The position numbers and the translations under genes were made by a program. The notes under the pieces are model-generated. The model made no database searches, had not been told where the DNA came from, and saw only the letters and a list, made by a program, of their open reading frames with translations. DNA of 64,000 bases, taken from Xylaria sp. FL1777. Its lineage: Eukaryota > Ascomycota > Sordariomycetes > Xylariales > Xylariaceae. The stretch is from assembly GCA_022578965.1 (NCBI GenBank), contig MU400612.1, positions 81,030 through 145,029 on the forward strand. Reading direction: 5' to 3'. Below are positions 1-10,513 of the stretch, piece by piece (positions within the stretch are counted from its first letter, which is position 1; each line of letters begins with the position of its first letter).

Positions 1-827
1 GCATTGAGATAACAGCAACTGACGAAGGAACTCGTTTTGCCAGCTCAGCTACAAAAAGCTGGCCTAGAAGCTTGGAGGTAGCGTAGCGGTCGACATTCGT
101 GAAATTCTCTCGTTTGTCCAAGGCAGATAAAAGTGGCTCGGAGCTTTTTTCCTTGAATCTGGCCCATGATGCTGTGTCCGACGATACGATGACTAAGCGG
201 GCCGACTTTTGAGCTAGACTTTGCGTTTTGAAGATTGGAAGAAGGAGAATAGCGAGCAAAGCGGTCGACAAAACTATTACACGTGATCTCAGTACCTGCT
301 CGCTGCCACGAACTGGAGGGAACGAGAAGAGGAGCTATTGGCGAGAGGCACTTCAATAAAAATAATGGTTGTGGCCTACCATTCACCTGAATCGTTTCTT
401 CATGGCCCGTTGAGGGTGTCAGATCAAAGAACTGTTTCGAAACACCTGCGTTCAGAACAACGGTATCTAGGTGAGCAAGACCCTTAGCACGATCCACGAA
501 TGAGACAATGTTCTCGTAGGATTGGAGGTCCAAGTTCCAAACCTCGATCGAAACATCTAGAAGAGATGGATGACTAGACAATAGATCTTGTCTTGCCTTG
601 TCACCCTTGGACTCATCGCGGACGGCTAGGATCAGCTTGCTTGCACCTAAATCCAGCAGCTGGCGGGCACATTCTAATCCAATACCGGTGTTAGACCCAG
701 TCACGATGAATGTTTTCCCTTTGAGATTGACGTTCTGGGGAAGTGACGGAGTCTTGAAGATCTGCCGATGCAAAAAGCTTCTCGCAGTTGCACGTTTCTC
801 TATGTTGTTGAAAGTCGGGGCAGCCAT
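1..827 (-). CDS. Short-chain dehydrogenase/reductase (SDR), 3' end off the window
   Basis: NAD(P)-dependent oxidoreductase of the classical SDR fold; substrate unknown. Exon 1 is 827-380 and exon 2 runs from 273 past the left edge, with an intron at 379-274 (GTAGGC...AATAG). The joined frame reads VNVLSTALLAILLLP, the helix normally found after the NAG motif. Visible motifs are the cofactor loop TGSNTGIG (residues 43-50), NAG (126-128), the catalytic Ser in LVIVSSDTASW (about 180) and the catalytic YATSK (Tyr213, Lys217). It belongs to the fungal group of retinol-dehydrogenase-like SDRs; that placement is inference. The C-terminus, about 80-100 residues, lies outside the window. Translating straight through the intron gives a misleading 260-residue frame. 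Confidence 0.88.
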
Positions 828-1279
828 CGTGTGAATGAGTCGCGAGTTCTGCAGTCACACTTGACCGATCAACTGCGCTGTTATTTGCAATAACTGGAGA
901 TTGCTGGCCTCAAGAGGGAGATCAACATGACCAAATTAGGTAACTATGCAGGAGCTTACTGCGTAGGTAAGGGAGGCTCTGGCGGAAAAGTGCGGGTGTC
1001 ACCGGGAGGGCGCCCAAGGAAACCTCGAGCCGGCTGCGGAAATTTGGGGGCTATCACATAATAAACTTGCATAATAAATAAATAAATAAATAAATAAATT
1101 CACTATCTTTACTTTTGGGGTAAATAAACGCTTAACACGCTAACCTTTTCAATCATTTCCCTTTCCCAAGACCGGACTGCCTCAAAACTGGGGTTAGACG
1201 CCGTTTTGTCATTAGGTAAGGTCAGGAAGTTATAGATTTTTTCGAATTTTCGTAGGACGGAGATGGATAAACTCGAGAA
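828..1279. other. Intergenic spacer between two minus-strand genes
   Basis: I see no gene here. It holds the upstream region of the SDR gene and an AAAT microsatellite at about 1074-1099. Confidence 0.6.
1074..1099. repeat. (AAAT)n microsatellite
   Basis: There are about six tandem copies of a 4-bp AATA/AAAT unit in the spacer. It is seen directly and no function is suggested. Confidence 0.85.
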
Positions 1280-1999
1280 CTAAGCAAAATACTTCAGTAG
1301 TCTCCTCAGCCTTCGAATACGGCTTGTCCGGCTTCTTGTCTCTTCCCGAGAGCTTTCGCTAGAGTCACTAGGACATGCGTTAAGACTCTGGGGCCGCGCC
1401 GCGACCCCATCAAGATTCTGCTCCTGCGGGTGCTGTGGCAGATCCGGGAAAGCTCCCGGGAACGTCGCGTGTGTCGGTAATGGAGGTTTCCTGGGTTTCC
1501 CCTGAAGGTTTCGGCGGGTGTCACTCTTCTCTTCAAGCGAACTAAGGCGTTTTGGGAGTCTGCACGCAGTAGGATTCAAATCAAAATAATCATGCCTTGG
1601 AGTAGAAGAACTCGGGGTAAACCCGCGAGTCCTTGGAATAAAATCCTCAGGTTCAGCCCAAGGTGCTCGAGCTTTACTGTCACGATAGGGCGGAATCCTA
1701 GGACTGGGAGTAAAACCACTAGTTCTTGGAATAAAATCCTTAGGCGTTGCCCAAGGTGCGCGGGCTCTAATTTCGTACTCTAATTGGAAATCAATGTCAG
1801 TATTGGCACTCATATCACCTTGCGTGCTTGATGCCATATCGAACGAGCTCTGCTGATTGCTTCGATTTGTTGAATCAATCATGTATCCGCTCTGCTCATG
1901 ACCGTGGTGAGACTTGTCTGACTGAGATCCCGTTGGTGTGTTATGTTTCGAGCCACGACCCAGGGCAGTCGGCCGTTCATAGGATCCATTCGACGACAT
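1280..1999 (-). CDS. Unrecognised Ser/Pro-rich protein with a duplicated APWAxPxDFIPRT module
   Basis: This is a single-exon 239-residue frame starting with ATG at 1999. I do not recognise a family. Its main feature is an internal duplication: RAPWATPKDFIPRT and RAPWAEPEDFIPRT, each followed by GFTPS and separated by about 30 residues. The N-terminal third is Ser/Asn/Gln-rich and looks disordered. The C-terminus is strongly basic (RTSRIRRLRRLLKYF). No signal peptide or membrane segment is seen. The module is preserved at protein level while the two DNA copies have diverged, which supports real coding. Alternatives are a lineage-specific gene or a chance frame; I lean to a real gene. Confidence 0.55.
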   Translation of the reverse strand: MSSNGSYERPTALGRGSKHNTPTGSQSDKSHHGHEQSGYMIDSTNRSNQQSSFDMASSTQGDMSANTDIDFQLEYEIRARAPWATPKDFIPRTSGFTPSPRIPPYRDSKARAPWAEPEDFIPRTRGFTPSSSTPRHDYFDLNPTACRLPKRLSSLEEKSDTRRNLQGKPRKPPLPTHATFPGAFPDLPQHPQEQNLDGVAARPQSLNACPSDSSESSREETRSRTSRIRRLRRLLKYFA

Positions 2000-2641
2000 C
2001 CTAGTGCTGTGTTATTATTGAGCGATCCGGTGAGAGTGATAGTTCTGCGCTAATCTTACCTTTGAGAGTTGAAGTACGGTAAAGTACGAGGGGGAAATAT
2101 GGAAACGGGACGTTTCCCATTTTATATGCATCTTCCAAGCCCCCATATATTTTTTAAACAAAAGCTTAACAACTACCATGTTCTCTATTGAGCGTGACTA
2201 TTTTTGTGTCTCGCAGTCCCTTTGTTTACGGCCATGGTGTTCGGTGCGAATTCTTAGAAGGACGAAAATCAGAAACAAGCTCTTTGTTCTACCCAGTTAC
2301 CACTTCTGACAAAACGTTCAAAAACCGTAAGTGTAAGAGCGCATAATTATATTACTGGCAAAATCAGAAGGGCGCCAAGTCAAGCATTGACTGCTCGTAG
2401 TTCTCAATATCCCAAAGATCAGAATGGTGGTACAAAGGATAATGTAGATTAGGAAGTGAACTGGGTGAGATGCTACCCGCCACCGCGCACCAGAGGAAAA
2501 AAGGCATGTTTTATAAATTATGAGCAAAAGTAGTAAAAGCAATATGAATCGTCTTCTAAATACTCACCTAACAAAATTCCTCCGACTCCCTCCTTATTTA
2601 TGCTTATACCATGAACTCCCTCATGCTCTTCAACTCATCTC
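2000..2641. other. AT-rich spacer, no gene seen
   Basis: It contains only a 74-codon hydrophobic frame (2318-2542, minus) with no recognisable features, which I reject. Confidence 0.5.
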
Positions 2642-3364
2642 TTACCAACCTACTAGAGCGTGATTGAAGTCCCTCCGGAAGGCTTTCCGGATCCGACGGC
2701 GCTCATGAATCTGCGCAATAGCAGTAGCATGCTTCTCTCGTTCAGAGCGAAGCCTTCGCACTTCCTTTCTAAGCAGAGTATCCTTTGGATTATGCATTAG
2801 CTGTTCTAGGGTCTCAGCGTGAGCGTTGCGCATGCCCCCCACTATCTGCTGCCACTGCTCTAGCTCTAGCGCCTCGTTGTTGGTGAATTGGATGGTGACA
2901 GGGGTTAGTAGATCCGTCAAATATGGATCTGGATGCTCTCCATTAGACTGAAGGCGAAAATTGTGATTGGGTGAGCCTGGAAAGACGGGTAGTGGTAGAA
3001 GAGTGATTGGTTTGCGCGGCTGCGCTGCAATGATGTTTATGAAATAGTCAATCTGCGCTGTGGGAATTTGTGTCGGTGCAGGACCCCCATGTGGCTTGAT
3101 TATTAATTTAGGGAGTGAAAGATGGGTTGGACGTTGAGGATTCCTTCTGAGAGGTCTTTTGGCCCCGTTATCCACTGTTAGTAGAGCCTCATTGATGCGC
3201 GGGGTGAAGTTCTCCATCAGATTGATAGGTAGTAAGGTAATTGAAAAAACTGGTCTATAATTTGAACGGCCTGGGCCTAGTTCGCTAAGTTTACCTTCAT
3301 TTCTAAGGGAACTTTGGGCTCTTATAATTTTAGGTAGTAGCTCAACCGGGTATTGCCACTTCAT
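2642..3364 (-). CDS. Unrecognised protein with a basic C-terminal coiled coil
   Basis: Single-exon frame, 240 residues from ATG 3364. No family is recognised. The first two thirds are Pro/Leu/Asn-rich without clear domain structure. From about residue 160 the sequence becomes helical and charged (LEQWQQIVGGMRNAHAETL, then KEVRRLRSEREKHATAIAQI), consistent with a coiled coil and ending in a basic tail (RRRIRKAFRRDF). The heptad-like charge pattern and the length without stops argue for coding. An upstream exon is possible because the frame just before the ATG is open for only about 12 codons. It could also be a fragment of a larger decayed gene. Confidence 0.45.
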   Translation of the reverse strand: MKWQYPVELLPKIIRAQSSLRNEGKLSELGPGRSNYRPVFSITLLPINLMENFTPRINEALLTVDNGAKRPLRRNPQRPTHLSLPKLIIKPHGGPAPTQIPTAQIDYFINIIAAQPRKPITLLPLPVFPGSPNHNFRLQSNGEHPDPYLTDLLTPVTIQFTNNEALELEQWQQIVGGMRNAHAETLEQLMHNPKDTLLRKEVRRLRSEREKHATAIAQIHERRRIRKAFRRDFNHALVGW

Positions 3365-3916
3365 CACAAAGAAATGCCATAAAGATATTACTAGGCGCCA
3401 TTACTACTCTCTCTCGATTGTTACCTCAAGATATTTAAGGAACAATCATGTAAACAGTTATATCCATTGTCGAGACACACAAGGTTACTACGTAGCTCTT
3501 TAGCGTTTTTGATGTAGTTATTATCGCCAAGAATACGCGCTAAGAACGAAAGCCCTGGGTCAGTGGGTTGATGACATCATGGCGATCAGCAGAAACGTCA
3601 ATCTAGACATGTATGAATACAACTCTTGGGTTTGCCTTGGCATGCCATAAAATGATCCTAGGGTCATCATGGCCACGCCTCTACCAGGTTTCTGTTGCTA
3701 TGCTACGTCAGCGGCAGAGAATGTTCAATGCTCTGCTTTAAGAAAAGCTGCCTCCAGGGACATTATATGATATGTCCTGGCTCCCTCGAGAGTCGCACAT
3801 TCTACCACCCACCGTTAACCGAGGTTGCATGAGCCAAATGATTTCCATCTATCGTGTGCGTTCAATATAACGGGCCAATGTGCAGTGACGGAAAACAGCT
3901 AGAAATTCCAATTAGA
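3365..3916. other. Spacer between divergent genes; presumed promoter of the GH128 gene
   Basis: No gene is seen. It carries an imperfect inverted repeat at 3754-3780. The short frame fused upstream of 3917 is taken to be untranslated, because the signal peptide starts at 3917. Confidence 0.55.
3754..3780. promoter_or_regulatory. Imperfect inverted repeat upstream of the glucanase gene
   Basis: Arms CCAGGGACAT and ATGTCCTGG flank an 8-nt AT-rich centre, with one extra base in the left arm. It lies about 140 bp before the glucanase ATG. It could be a dimeric transcription-factor site or a hairpin in the 5' leader; neither is shown. Confidence 0.3.
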
Positions 3917-4987
3917 ATGAAGAGAAGTTTGTCGAAGGGGGCGGCTATGGCCGTGGGAATACTGGCCATGGGTATACTGGCCCAGACCGACCAGACCCCA
4001 AAGAGAGGAATGGGATATATTGGCGATTCCGACTCCCACGACGCGGATTACGACGTATTGCTATCATCAAAGTCGCCAATTAATTGGTACTTCACTTGGT
4101 CACCTGTCGCAGCACCCTCAGACATATTCCCCAATGACTCTCAATCACGCATCGAATTCGTACCAGCGCTGCCAAGCACAGATAACCTCGACGACAACAT
4201 CGCCGCGCTAGATCGAGTACCAAACTCTTCAAAGCATCTCTTCACATTCAATGAGCCTGATGGTTCTACAGACTCAGGAGGTTCTAACATAAGTCCCGAT
4301 GACGCGGCCAAAGCGTATATCGAGAAAATCGTGCCCTTACGAGATCGCTTCCAGATCTCTCATCCGAGTGTCACTGGATCTTCGAGGGGCCTTCAGTGGT
4401 TGAGCGACTTCAACTCTTCGTGCTGGGATATCGACTCGGACAAGGGGTGTCCTGCAGACTTCGTAACGGCACATTTCTACGGAGAATTTGAGGGTCTGTC
4501 GTCCTGGCTGGACCAGTTGTCCAAGTGGTATAATCAGAGCGGCAGTGGCCTTGACAGTGACTTGAGGATCTGGGTGAAAGAGTTAGCACTCCCTCAGGCT
4601 GATCAGGACACGACGTTTGCCATGATGAATCAGACGCTTCCGTACCTGGATCAGCTACAGTATGTGGAAAAATACGCGTGGTTCGGAGCTTTCCGCCCAA
4701 AGGAAGCCAATGAATGGACGGGTGACGGAGTGGCTCTGTTCCAGAGCGACGGCGGACTTAGCGAGCTAGGATCGTACTATCTCGGAGGAGAAGCTAACGG
4801 CTTCAAAGTCGGTCAGCAGGGAGATTCCAGCGGTGGAAGCGGGGATAATGGAGGTAATGATGACAATAGCGGCGGCGGAGGTATTAACGATGATGGGACA
4901 GGAGACGCTAACGATTCGACAGGTCTTCGAACCTCACTGCCGACTTTGTTGCTTATGATTACAATGGCATGCTATTGGAACTTATAA
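3917..4987 (+). CDS. GPI-anchored glycoside hydrolase family 128 (beta-1,3-glucanase type)
   Basis: Predicted cell-surface beta-1,3-glucanase, 356 residues from the ATG at 3917. I chose this start because residues 1-25 (MKRSLSKGAAMAVGILAMGI...) form a signal peptide; a longer in-frame start at 3854 would bury it. The GH128 catalytic domain spans about residues 30-295. It has RGMGYIGDSDS at the first strand, the acid/base motif FNEPD (Glu113), VTAHFYG (His186) and the nucleophile strand WVKELAL (Glu222). AWFGAF follows at 255-259. The linker is Gly/Asn/Asp/Ser-rich and the last about 20 residues are hydrophobic after NDSTG, as in GPI-anchored wall enzymes. Plants and mushrooms share this fold; the wall-remodelling role is inference. 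No intron is apparent. Confidence 0.88.
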   Translation: MKRSLSKGAAMAVGILAMGILAQTDQTPKRGMGYIGDSDSHDADYDVLLSSKSPINWYFTWSPVAAPSDIFPNDSQSRIEFVPALPSTDNLDDNIAALDRVPNSSKHLFTFNEPDGSTDSGGSNISPDDAAKAYIEKIVPLRDRFQISHPSVTGSSRGLQWLSDFNSSCWDIDSDKGCPADFVTAHFYGEFEGLSSWLDQLSKWYNQSGSGLDSDLRIWVKELALPQADQDTTFAMMNQTLPYLDQLQYVEKYAWFGAFRPKEANEWTGDGVALFQSDGGLSELGSYYLGGEANGFKVGQQGDSSGGSGDNGGNDDNSGGGGINDDGTGDANDSTGLRTSLPTLLLMITMACYWNL

Positions 4988-6402
4988 TAGATGGAATGAA
5001 TATATGACAATTTAGACAATCTTGAGATCTTAGAGGTTCGTTGTCCACAATTAGCCCTAAAAAATATGAGTGGTTGCTAGCAATGTAGCTGCATGTAGTA
5101 TTAGCATACCCCGGCATACGACTCTCAGAAGTCCAAATGAGCCAAAAATCCTAGACTATTACCTACTACCTCCTCATGAACACAAATACTTTAAACAATT
5201 TCACAAATACTTACTTGCCATTAATATCTACAGAGTATACATATGTGCTCCCCTGGCAAGTAAGCTGCAATCTACGTATATGTATGATGGTGACACGGCA
5301 TAATAATTCGTACCCGACTCGCTCAAACCGTGCATACGGATCGGTTCTCTACGCATACACCACATGTACGATTCAGCCCTATCCTGCCCTTTTTGTGCGA
5401 TGACGGGACCGTTCATTGGTTGACCCGCCGACCCATGTAATTATTTTGCCCAAATAGGTTATTATGATGTAATATATACCTGAAATGGTTAGCAGACCCT
5501 GGGCATCGGACCTTTTCTACCCCTGTCCTGTCATGTTTTAGTTCAGCTTCTAGCAGCTACTTATGACCTCCGCGGCACAAAGAATTGATATCGGGGGGCT
5601 TCAGCAAGAGTTCTGCATTAGCCCATGAACACAGGATTCTTGGATGCGCGAGAGCAGGGTATGGAGATCTACTCATAAGGACAAGTTAGTTGGCTTCAGA
5701 GACAGGTGAGATCGCTTTTGTGAGCTCATTTCCAGTTGTAGTAGGTATTTTTGAAATAGAGGAGCTGAGGCCACTTGTAGAATAGTACAAGATGAAGAAG
5801 CCGTTATAGTAGGGTGGGCTTGAAGAGGGCCCGAACAATTGTCCATTGTACTGAGTTTAGTCACTACCTAGGCCATTGATCCATATGAGCAACGTCCTAA
5901 AAGAAATTTCAGCAATATATAGCAAGAGATTCACGCGATGAAATGAACATAAAGAAAGACTTATTGTCCATCAGTCCTATTGTATTCACTATGGACACAT
6001 CGCTCACAGCCCCCAAGACAGAGCTGCTCGTGTTGCTAGATATCAACTCTATCTAGCAAGGCGATCATCGCCTAAATTCCCTAATGCTCCGACGATATCG
6101 TGCGGTCCGTAAATCGTGACAACGTGTACCAATCTTCCTCATGAGTCTCTGCAACCCATATATCGTAACGTCGTGGCTCTGACGCCCTCCAATCTCATCA
6201 TACGTGAAAACCCCAGAACCTCATCAATCATGTTCCCTTGGCAACACGGATGCCTTTTCCCAAGTTCCTCAATCATGCAGTTAATCCTGCCCCTCCAACA
6301 TACTCCCCTCTCCTCTTATGTTCAACATCGAAACGACATCGAAGGTGTAGTGCTTGCTGTCTCATCCTGTATTCCAAGCTCTACACAGCAAGGGAGCCCT
6401 CC
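4988..6402. other. Spacer, no gene seen
   Basis: AT-rich with several short frames, none above 97 codons with coding character. It holds the 3' ends of two convergent genes. Confidence 0.5.
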
Positions 6403-8051
6403 TCATACAGTCCACTTGGTCATGGTATCGTGCACTCCAGGAACAGCCGCCAGGAGATACCGCGACCACCGCGTGACCTGGCTCTCGGTCATGTCAGAGA
6501 AGTTGGCATTCAGCTGGACGTCGCTGAACTGGATTTCAGGGCCCCGCATGACCTCCTCGACAGAACAACCCGACTTGACAAGCTTAAACTCGACCCCGTC
6601 ACTGTCCTGTCGGCCGACCGCATAGACAACCAGTGGCCCTTTGATTTTTCCCCCGCCTTGTTTCATGAACCATTCCCGGCCCGGCAAGCCGACACAGATT
6701 GAGTGGGCGCGAAACTCGCACCCCGGCAGCCGCAGGTTTTCGTAGCACTCTGCAGGATACTCGGATGGGCTACCAACCCACTCTGCGGCTTGGGCAAGGG
6801 CAAGGCGCTTTGCCTCTTCTTCCTCCTCTCGTACTTTCTTTTGTCGTGCCTCTTCTGCTTCGCTCTGCTCTTCGAGTGCTAGGTATGCTTTGATCGTATC
6901 AAACCCTATCTCTAGACTATCGTCGGGCGATAGGCTGTTGAGTTCGGTCTGGGACTTGTTAGTCTTGTACCTTTATGTTTCTTGCTGTACCGCCAGATGC
7001 TGGGGCAGGATGGTGGACATGCTAATATCAGCAGTTCGATACTTACATCTAGGAAGATAAGAGGTGGTTGTTCCCCATTTCTGGAACTAATAGGGTCTGA
7101 CAGCATCTGGATCTCGGGGATAGGGTTGGACGGCTTCTCCGTGGCGGGGCTTGGGGTCGACGGATTTTTGATTTCGACGACACTGGATTTCGACGACTTC
7201 CTAGATCTTGCTTGTCCTATCTTGACCATGTCCAGTCCGAACGTATCTACCGACTTGACGTTGGAACGTTTCCGTGCAAGAGATGGTGCACACGGCCTTG
7301 TCCCGTAGCTTTCCGGAAGTTGAAATGGTGCCTGGCTGGGTATATTCCATTCAATCTGTGGGCCAGTGGTGTTGATGGGAAAATGCATTCTTGTTGTCTT
7401 CGTAACATGTTGAGATGGTTGTGGTTCGCCAAACCGCTGGTAGGTATCAATTTGGTCCAACGGCTTGGAAACGGGATAAGACACGCTCGCATTCTTCTGG
7501 CCCTGGGTTGTGTTGTTTATGTGTAATGGGTAGTTCGATAGGCCTACAGTGTGGCTGGGGAAGACATTTCCGTTGATAGAGTCGCCCTTAAATGTCATAT
7601 CTGAGCTTGTATTGAAGCCCGTGAAGTGTGGTGGGAGGCTTGGTGGCGGAGCCAGTTGTGCCGGAGCCAGTTGTGCCGGAGCGAGCTGTTGAGGAACGAG
7701 CTGTTGAAGAGCGAGCTGCTGAGGAGCAAGCTTTTGAGGAGCCAGCTGTGTGAGGGGGGATTGTACCCTGTTGAAATCCATCTGAGAACCATAGCCGTTT
7801 AATGTGTTGTTCGAGGGGAGGCCGGTGATGTTGTTGTTGTTGTTGTTGTAATTGTTATAGTTATAGCTATAGCTATTGTTATAGTAGTAGGGCTGTGGTG
7901 TGAGTTGCTCAGGGGCATAACTCTGGAGGTGAGTGTTGTTAGATGACCACTGGCCAGCGTGAGGTTGGTTTCCTTGAGGTTGGATTGCAAATTGTTGGCC
8001 CAGGCAGGGTCTTTTGGGCACCCCGCCCTGGAAAGATTGCTGTCTCTTCAT
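6403..8051 (-). CDS. Low-complexity Asn/Gln/Pro protein with a conserved-looking C-terminal region
   Basis: Two-exon model: exon 1 is 8051-7047, exon 2 is 6948-6403 and the intron is 7046-6949 (GTAAGT...CCCAG), giving 516 residues. The acceptor is the least certain point, because an AAG 15 nt upstream is also in phase. The N-terminal half contains an Asn tract encoded near 7830-7870 and seven or eight pentapeptide copies of the type QLAPx at about 7640-7750. The C-terminal exon has a charged helix (EEQSEAEEARQKKVREEEEE) and then a compact region with EYPAECYENLRLPGCEF, GLPGREWFMK and WSRYLLAAVPG. No known domain is recognised; nuclear or RNA-binding roles are possible but unsupported. A GTAAGT...CTAAC string just upstream of the ATG hints at a 5' leader intron. 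Confidence 0.68.
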
Positions 8052-9662
8052 GTTAGTGAGACTTACGTCTAGGTGACGATCGAAATGCAAAGAATGGCCT
8101 CAGTGATTGCCGACTCTAAGGAGGTGAAAGCTGGTCCTGCCTGCGGAGGTTTGACAAAAAAGTGGAAGGTGAAGAAAGGGAGTTTTAGAGGACAAGGTGA
8201 ATGGTGGAATAGGTGCGAATCAAGATGGGCAGGAAGAGAATGTGTGCACTAGAACTAATTTTTATTTGTGTGTTTACATCGCTATGGAATTATCATTCAG
8301 GTGGTGGTTTACTGGTTATTACTAAGGCGTCCACAGCAACAGGATAGTTTAAGCTACAGAGTACAAAAGAACTTAGGTACCTAGACTCTAGAAAATAGAA
8401 TTATGTTCACAATGGGTACCTAATAGCCTGCATTCTATATTTATGAAGCTGTCAAAGGCAAACTGCATGTCACATTGTCTTAGACCCAAACTTTATCCAG
8501 ACCAAGGACAATGGGCAAACCCCTACCTTACTCTTATTGCCTCTTTATTCACTTATCAGCAGCACTATTGTGAGCCATATCCCTATATATGCGCCATTGA
8601 ACTCAATAGAACTTATGATTACGTACACTAATGATTTCAATGGACAGAGTCATCAGCTTCAATATCACTTATCATCTAATAATGTTTTCCCCAACACCAA
8701 AGTGCACCATGTTGTCTCATCATTCTTTGGGCAGCCCCTTAGTGGCCACCCACCATCAGTTAACGCATATTCTAGGTCTATAAGGCAAGCAAGTATGTAG
8801 TCTTACATTATTTTCAGCGACTCACTGCTGTAATTCGTTGTCCACCTGATATGGTATAGGTGCCAAAGATAAGTAGCAAGTCTCCCCGCCGTACACGCCC
8901 GAAGGGTCATGCAGATAGTTGCCAACGTATTGATATCAATACATGGTAGCATGGTTATTGGCGTGTATCCTCAAAGTATTGCGTGTGGGGTAGATGAAGG
9001 TGGCATTAGTATTGCTAGGATCGCCATTCAAATGATTAATGAGGTATTCTATTAAGCTTGTAGTTCTCCTCAATGGTCTATTCGAGGGCTGGAACCTGAG
9101 ATATCAGCCCCACAGGAGTTCTTCCGTTATAATCCTCTATATAATTTTATTGTTGGCTACTGATTGGATGGAAAGTGGTGGCTTCATACAATTATTTTGT
9201 AATGGCTAGCAACATTTGAGATAGGGGTAATGGGGGATTAGTGCATACATTGCAGCTTTGCTTCTGCATCGTCCGAAAAGTGATAATCAAACTTAATGGT
9301 CACAAAGTTGAAATTCGTTTACGGGGCATTATATTCTTTGGTGAATGTATGCATTGCTATTCTCGATATGAGCGAGAGTGCTACGGGCAGCGGTTCAACT
9401 AGACACACGAAGTGCAAAATTTCAACTAATAAGACGCCTACAGAGTAACCACACAATGTGATGCAACTTAGGTATCCTTTAGCAAGAAGCTTCAAAGCTT
9501 TTTTAACCAATCCAAGGCTGAGTGTTTGGTCGAAGAGGCTGAAGTTTGGGTTTCTGTATAGACTAGGGGTAGCAGAAATCTAAGCATGCTGACCTATAGC
9601 TGACTATCATGATGACATGCGACACCGGAAGCATGTCGTTAGATGTTACATTGATAAAGGTC
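8052..9662. other. 1.6-kb spacer, no gene seen
   Basis: AT-rich and without a supported frame. It contains one TAGGTACCTA palindrome at 8374-8383, one of a dispersed set. Confidence 0.5.
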
Positions 9663-10040
9663 CTAACAGTAGAACTGGGCTAGTCTTCGACGCAACGTAG
9701 TCTGAGCTATTTGCCTAGGGCGATAACCCTGGTCCTCCGCGGGGAAATGAGAAGTCCTCAATTTTGGCGATGCAGAATAATAATAATGACCTCGATCCGC
9801 ATTATGGACACAGAAACCTCCCATGGGAATGTTACGGAATACCACAGTTACCCCATATTCGGGATGTTGGAAGCTGGATAACTCCTCGTCGACGTTTAAC
9901 CGTACATCTAGAGTTTGGCGACCAGTCCGGAATGTAACTGTGTCAATATCAAGTGCCGAACTCGTGCCTAAGAGCTCTGACGCTGACTTGTAGTCTAAGC
10001 AACATATCGCGCAGCGCGATATAGAGTCGTAATATTCATG
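9663..10040 (-). CDS. Possible orphan exon encoding a Cys-rich segment
   Basis: A 125-codon open stretch ends in TAG at 9663 and begins right after a candidate acceptor (TTCTATAG|CAT). Its translation looks protein-like: HEYYDSISRCAICCLDYKS, then LDVRLNVDEELSSFQHPEYG and VTVVFRNIPMGGFCVHNADR. The CAICC cluster recalls a zinc-binding start. An in-frame TAG lies directly upstream of the acceptor, so a spliced 5' exon would be required. The nearest ATG frame (near 10155) does not join in phase with a GT donor. It could be the last exon of a gene with an unseen short first exon, or a relic. Confidence 0.33.
   Translation of the reverse strand, partial: HEYYDSISRCAICCLDYKSASELLGTSSALDIDTVTFRTGRQTLDVRLNVDEELSSFQHPEYGVTVVFRNIPMGGFCVHNADRGHYYYSASPKLRTSHFPAEDQGYRPRQIAQTTLRRRLAQFYC
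10004..10022. repeat. Perfect 19-bp palindrome
   Basis: ATATCGCGC and GCGCGATAT flank a single A. It lies inside the possible orphan exon and would form a GC-rich hairpin in RNA from either strand. Confidence 0.8.
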
Positions 10041-10513
10041 CTATAGAACATTGCGCAATGGACATTAACAACGACGAAAGGGCCGGTCGTTCAGCCGGTC
10101 ACCATGCCTTGTCGTTGCCGAGCCATATTCACCGCAGCGAGGACGCGGAAGCCATTACGCGGACTTATCTTAGCAGAGGTTAGGCACTGCTGTTGGTTCC
10201 TCACCTTCATGGTGAAATGAAGTCAGGCCGCCGCTGTTGACCATTACTCACCATTATTGCGTATAGTATTACTGCGCTCTCACATGGTGTGTTGAGTCCA
10301 TATCTAGCTCATTATTGGTTAAAGGCGACGCGGCCGGCCGAATTCAGCGGAGTTACCTCTGCCCCGCTAACTACGCCTATGGCGTTGTACCTAGGTATTT
10401 AGACGAGACCCGGAGTTCGGAATACTTCCTCACCCTACCACCCCACTAGATTAGGTAATAGGTGGTGGTGAGACATAGAGCGTTTTAGAATCCACATGCT
10501 TCCAATACTGGCT
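10041..10513. other. Spacer upstream of tRNA-Lys
   Basis: No gene is supported. It contains a TACCTAGGTA palindrome at 10388-10397. Confidence 0.5.

Noticed and set aside
6116..6702. Plus-strand frames of 154-169 codons
   Set aside because: Antisense to the C-terminal exon at 6403-6948, whose sense translation looks more protein-like and joins in phase.
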